DNA of 6,343 bases from Planctomycetes bacterium GWF2_50_10 (lineage in GTDB: Bacteria > Planctomycetota > Phycisphaerae > Sedimentisphaerales > GWF2-50-10), in contig MHYB01000065.1 of NCBI GenBank assembly GCA_001824635.1, positions 269-6,611 of the forward strand, read 5' to 3'. The translations under genes and the position numbers were made by a program. This document shows, piece by piece, positions 5,923 to 6,343 of this stretch. Each line of letters opens with the position of its first letter. Within the stretch, counting starts at the first letter, position 1. Under the pieces are notes generated by a model. That model was given only the letters and a program-made list of their open reading frames with translations, did not search any database and was not told where the DNA came from.

Positions 5923-5926
5923 CCAC
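5897..5926. repeat. Palindromic intergenic repeat with ACACGGCC/CCGTGCCACA ends, copy 2
   Basis: ACACGGCC starts at 5897 and CCGTGCCACA starts at 5918. In between lies CTAGC-TTT-GCTAG. The ends are the same as in copy 1, but the core is different. The element overlaps the minus-strand terminator. Confidence 0.6.
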
Positions 5927-5954
5927 AGATTTTCTTGCTGCTAAGCGATCAGCA

Positions 5955-6343
5955 TTAGAGGCCTACGCCGGTTTCTGCCGGGGCTGCAGGATTAGTTACC
6001 GGGGCCGGGTTGATTGCGGCGATTCGAGAAGCTACAAAAGCCGCCAATGCCTGATTACCGCCGTCGAGTACTGTTGCGGTATACTTATTGGCAAAGCCGA
6101 TGGACTGTTCGGGTGTGAATCCAAGCTCATTGTTGAGTATGCCCACATAAGAGGCGACGGCATCGAGCCATTCACCGGCGGAAGCATAAGATGCATCCTG
6201 CTGCAGGTTTTGTGCGAACGCCAACCCTATTTGAGCCATTTGTTCTTCAGACGGCGGAGCCTGCGGGTCGACAACGTTACTTATTGCTTTTGCCAGGGCT
6301 TGTACCCTTGCACCATCTTTATCAGCGAGCACGTCGGCGGCAT
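5955..6343 (-). CDS. Unrecognised protein, C-terminal 129 residues (start outside window)
   Basis: I do not recognise this protein. The reading frame is open to the right edge and ends at a TAA (5957-5955), so only the C-terminus is seen. A GTG at 6332 is in frame, but codons continue before it (Ala-Ala-Asp) with no ribosome-binding site, so the true start lies beyond the window. The visible part is mostly alpha-helical: an acidic, Ala/Gln-rich stretch (ALAKAISNVVDP, SEEQMAQIGLAFAQNLQQD), then AGEWLDAVASYVGILNNELGFTP. A Pro/Ala-rich tail follows (NPAPVTNPAAPAETGVGL). There is no membrane helix or cysteine here. A low-complexity tail like this is common in exported or structural proteins, but no role can be assigned. 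It converges on the toroid-protein gene and has a good terminator downstream. Confidence 0.7.
   Translation of the reverse strand, partial: AADVLADKDGARVQALAKAISNVVDPQAPPSEEQMAQIGLAFAQNLQQDASYASAGEWLDAVASYVGILNNELGFTPEQSIGFANKYTATVLDGGNQALAAFVASRIAAINPAPVTNPAAPAETGVGL

Noticed and set aside
6341..6343. Minus-strand ATG at the right edge as start of the last gene
   Set aside because: It is not in the frame of the long reading frame, which continues past the window edge.

Overview
The window looks like a piece of a Gram-negative-type bacterial chromosome of intermediate GC. A planctomycete of the Phycisphaerae/Sedimentisphaerales kind is my best guess. It rests on memory of similar intergenic palindromes and on the general style of the exported proteins, so treat it as tentative. 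I see no phage, insertion sequence, CRISPR, tRNA or rRNA.

Left part (1-2044, all minus strand): a tightly packed operon for an energy-coupling-factor transporter of cobalt or nickel. It reads from right to left as cbiM (substrate-binding membrane protein with a fused PDGLE/CbiN-like tail), cbiQ (transmembrane coupling protein) and cbiO (ATPase, cut by the window edge). cbiM and cbiQ overlap, and cbiQ and cbiO are 6 bases apart. All three components needed for ATP-driven import of the metal ion are present.

Middle (2045-2442): a divergent intergenic region of about 400 bases. It holds a perfect 16-bp dyad upstream of cbiM (candidate operator) and a sigma70-like promoter with a leader of about 110 bases for the rightward gene. 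I find neither a cobalamin-riboswitch B12 box nor a NikR-type site.

Right part, plus strand: a 415-residue exported TPR protein, probably a lipoprotein, made of about nine 42-residue repeats (2443-3690). It is followed by an independently promoted gene for a 641-residue exported protein (3801-5726). The second half of that protein looks like an alpha/alpha-toroid (glycosidase/epimerase-like), and the segment before it resembles a degenerate AMMECR1 domain. This unusual architecture is the most interesting thing in the window.

End (5727-6343): a convergent intergenic region with a TGAGT short repeat, a weak terminator and three palindromic repeat modules. One of these modules also forms a good terminator for the leftward gene that follows. 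That gene, whose start lies outside the window, encodes an unrecognised protein with a helical region and an Ala/Pro-rich tail.

Apart from the metal transporter, the genes share no obvious pathway. The two plus-strand proteins are both exported and may act in the cell envelope, but nothing in the sequence ties them to each other.
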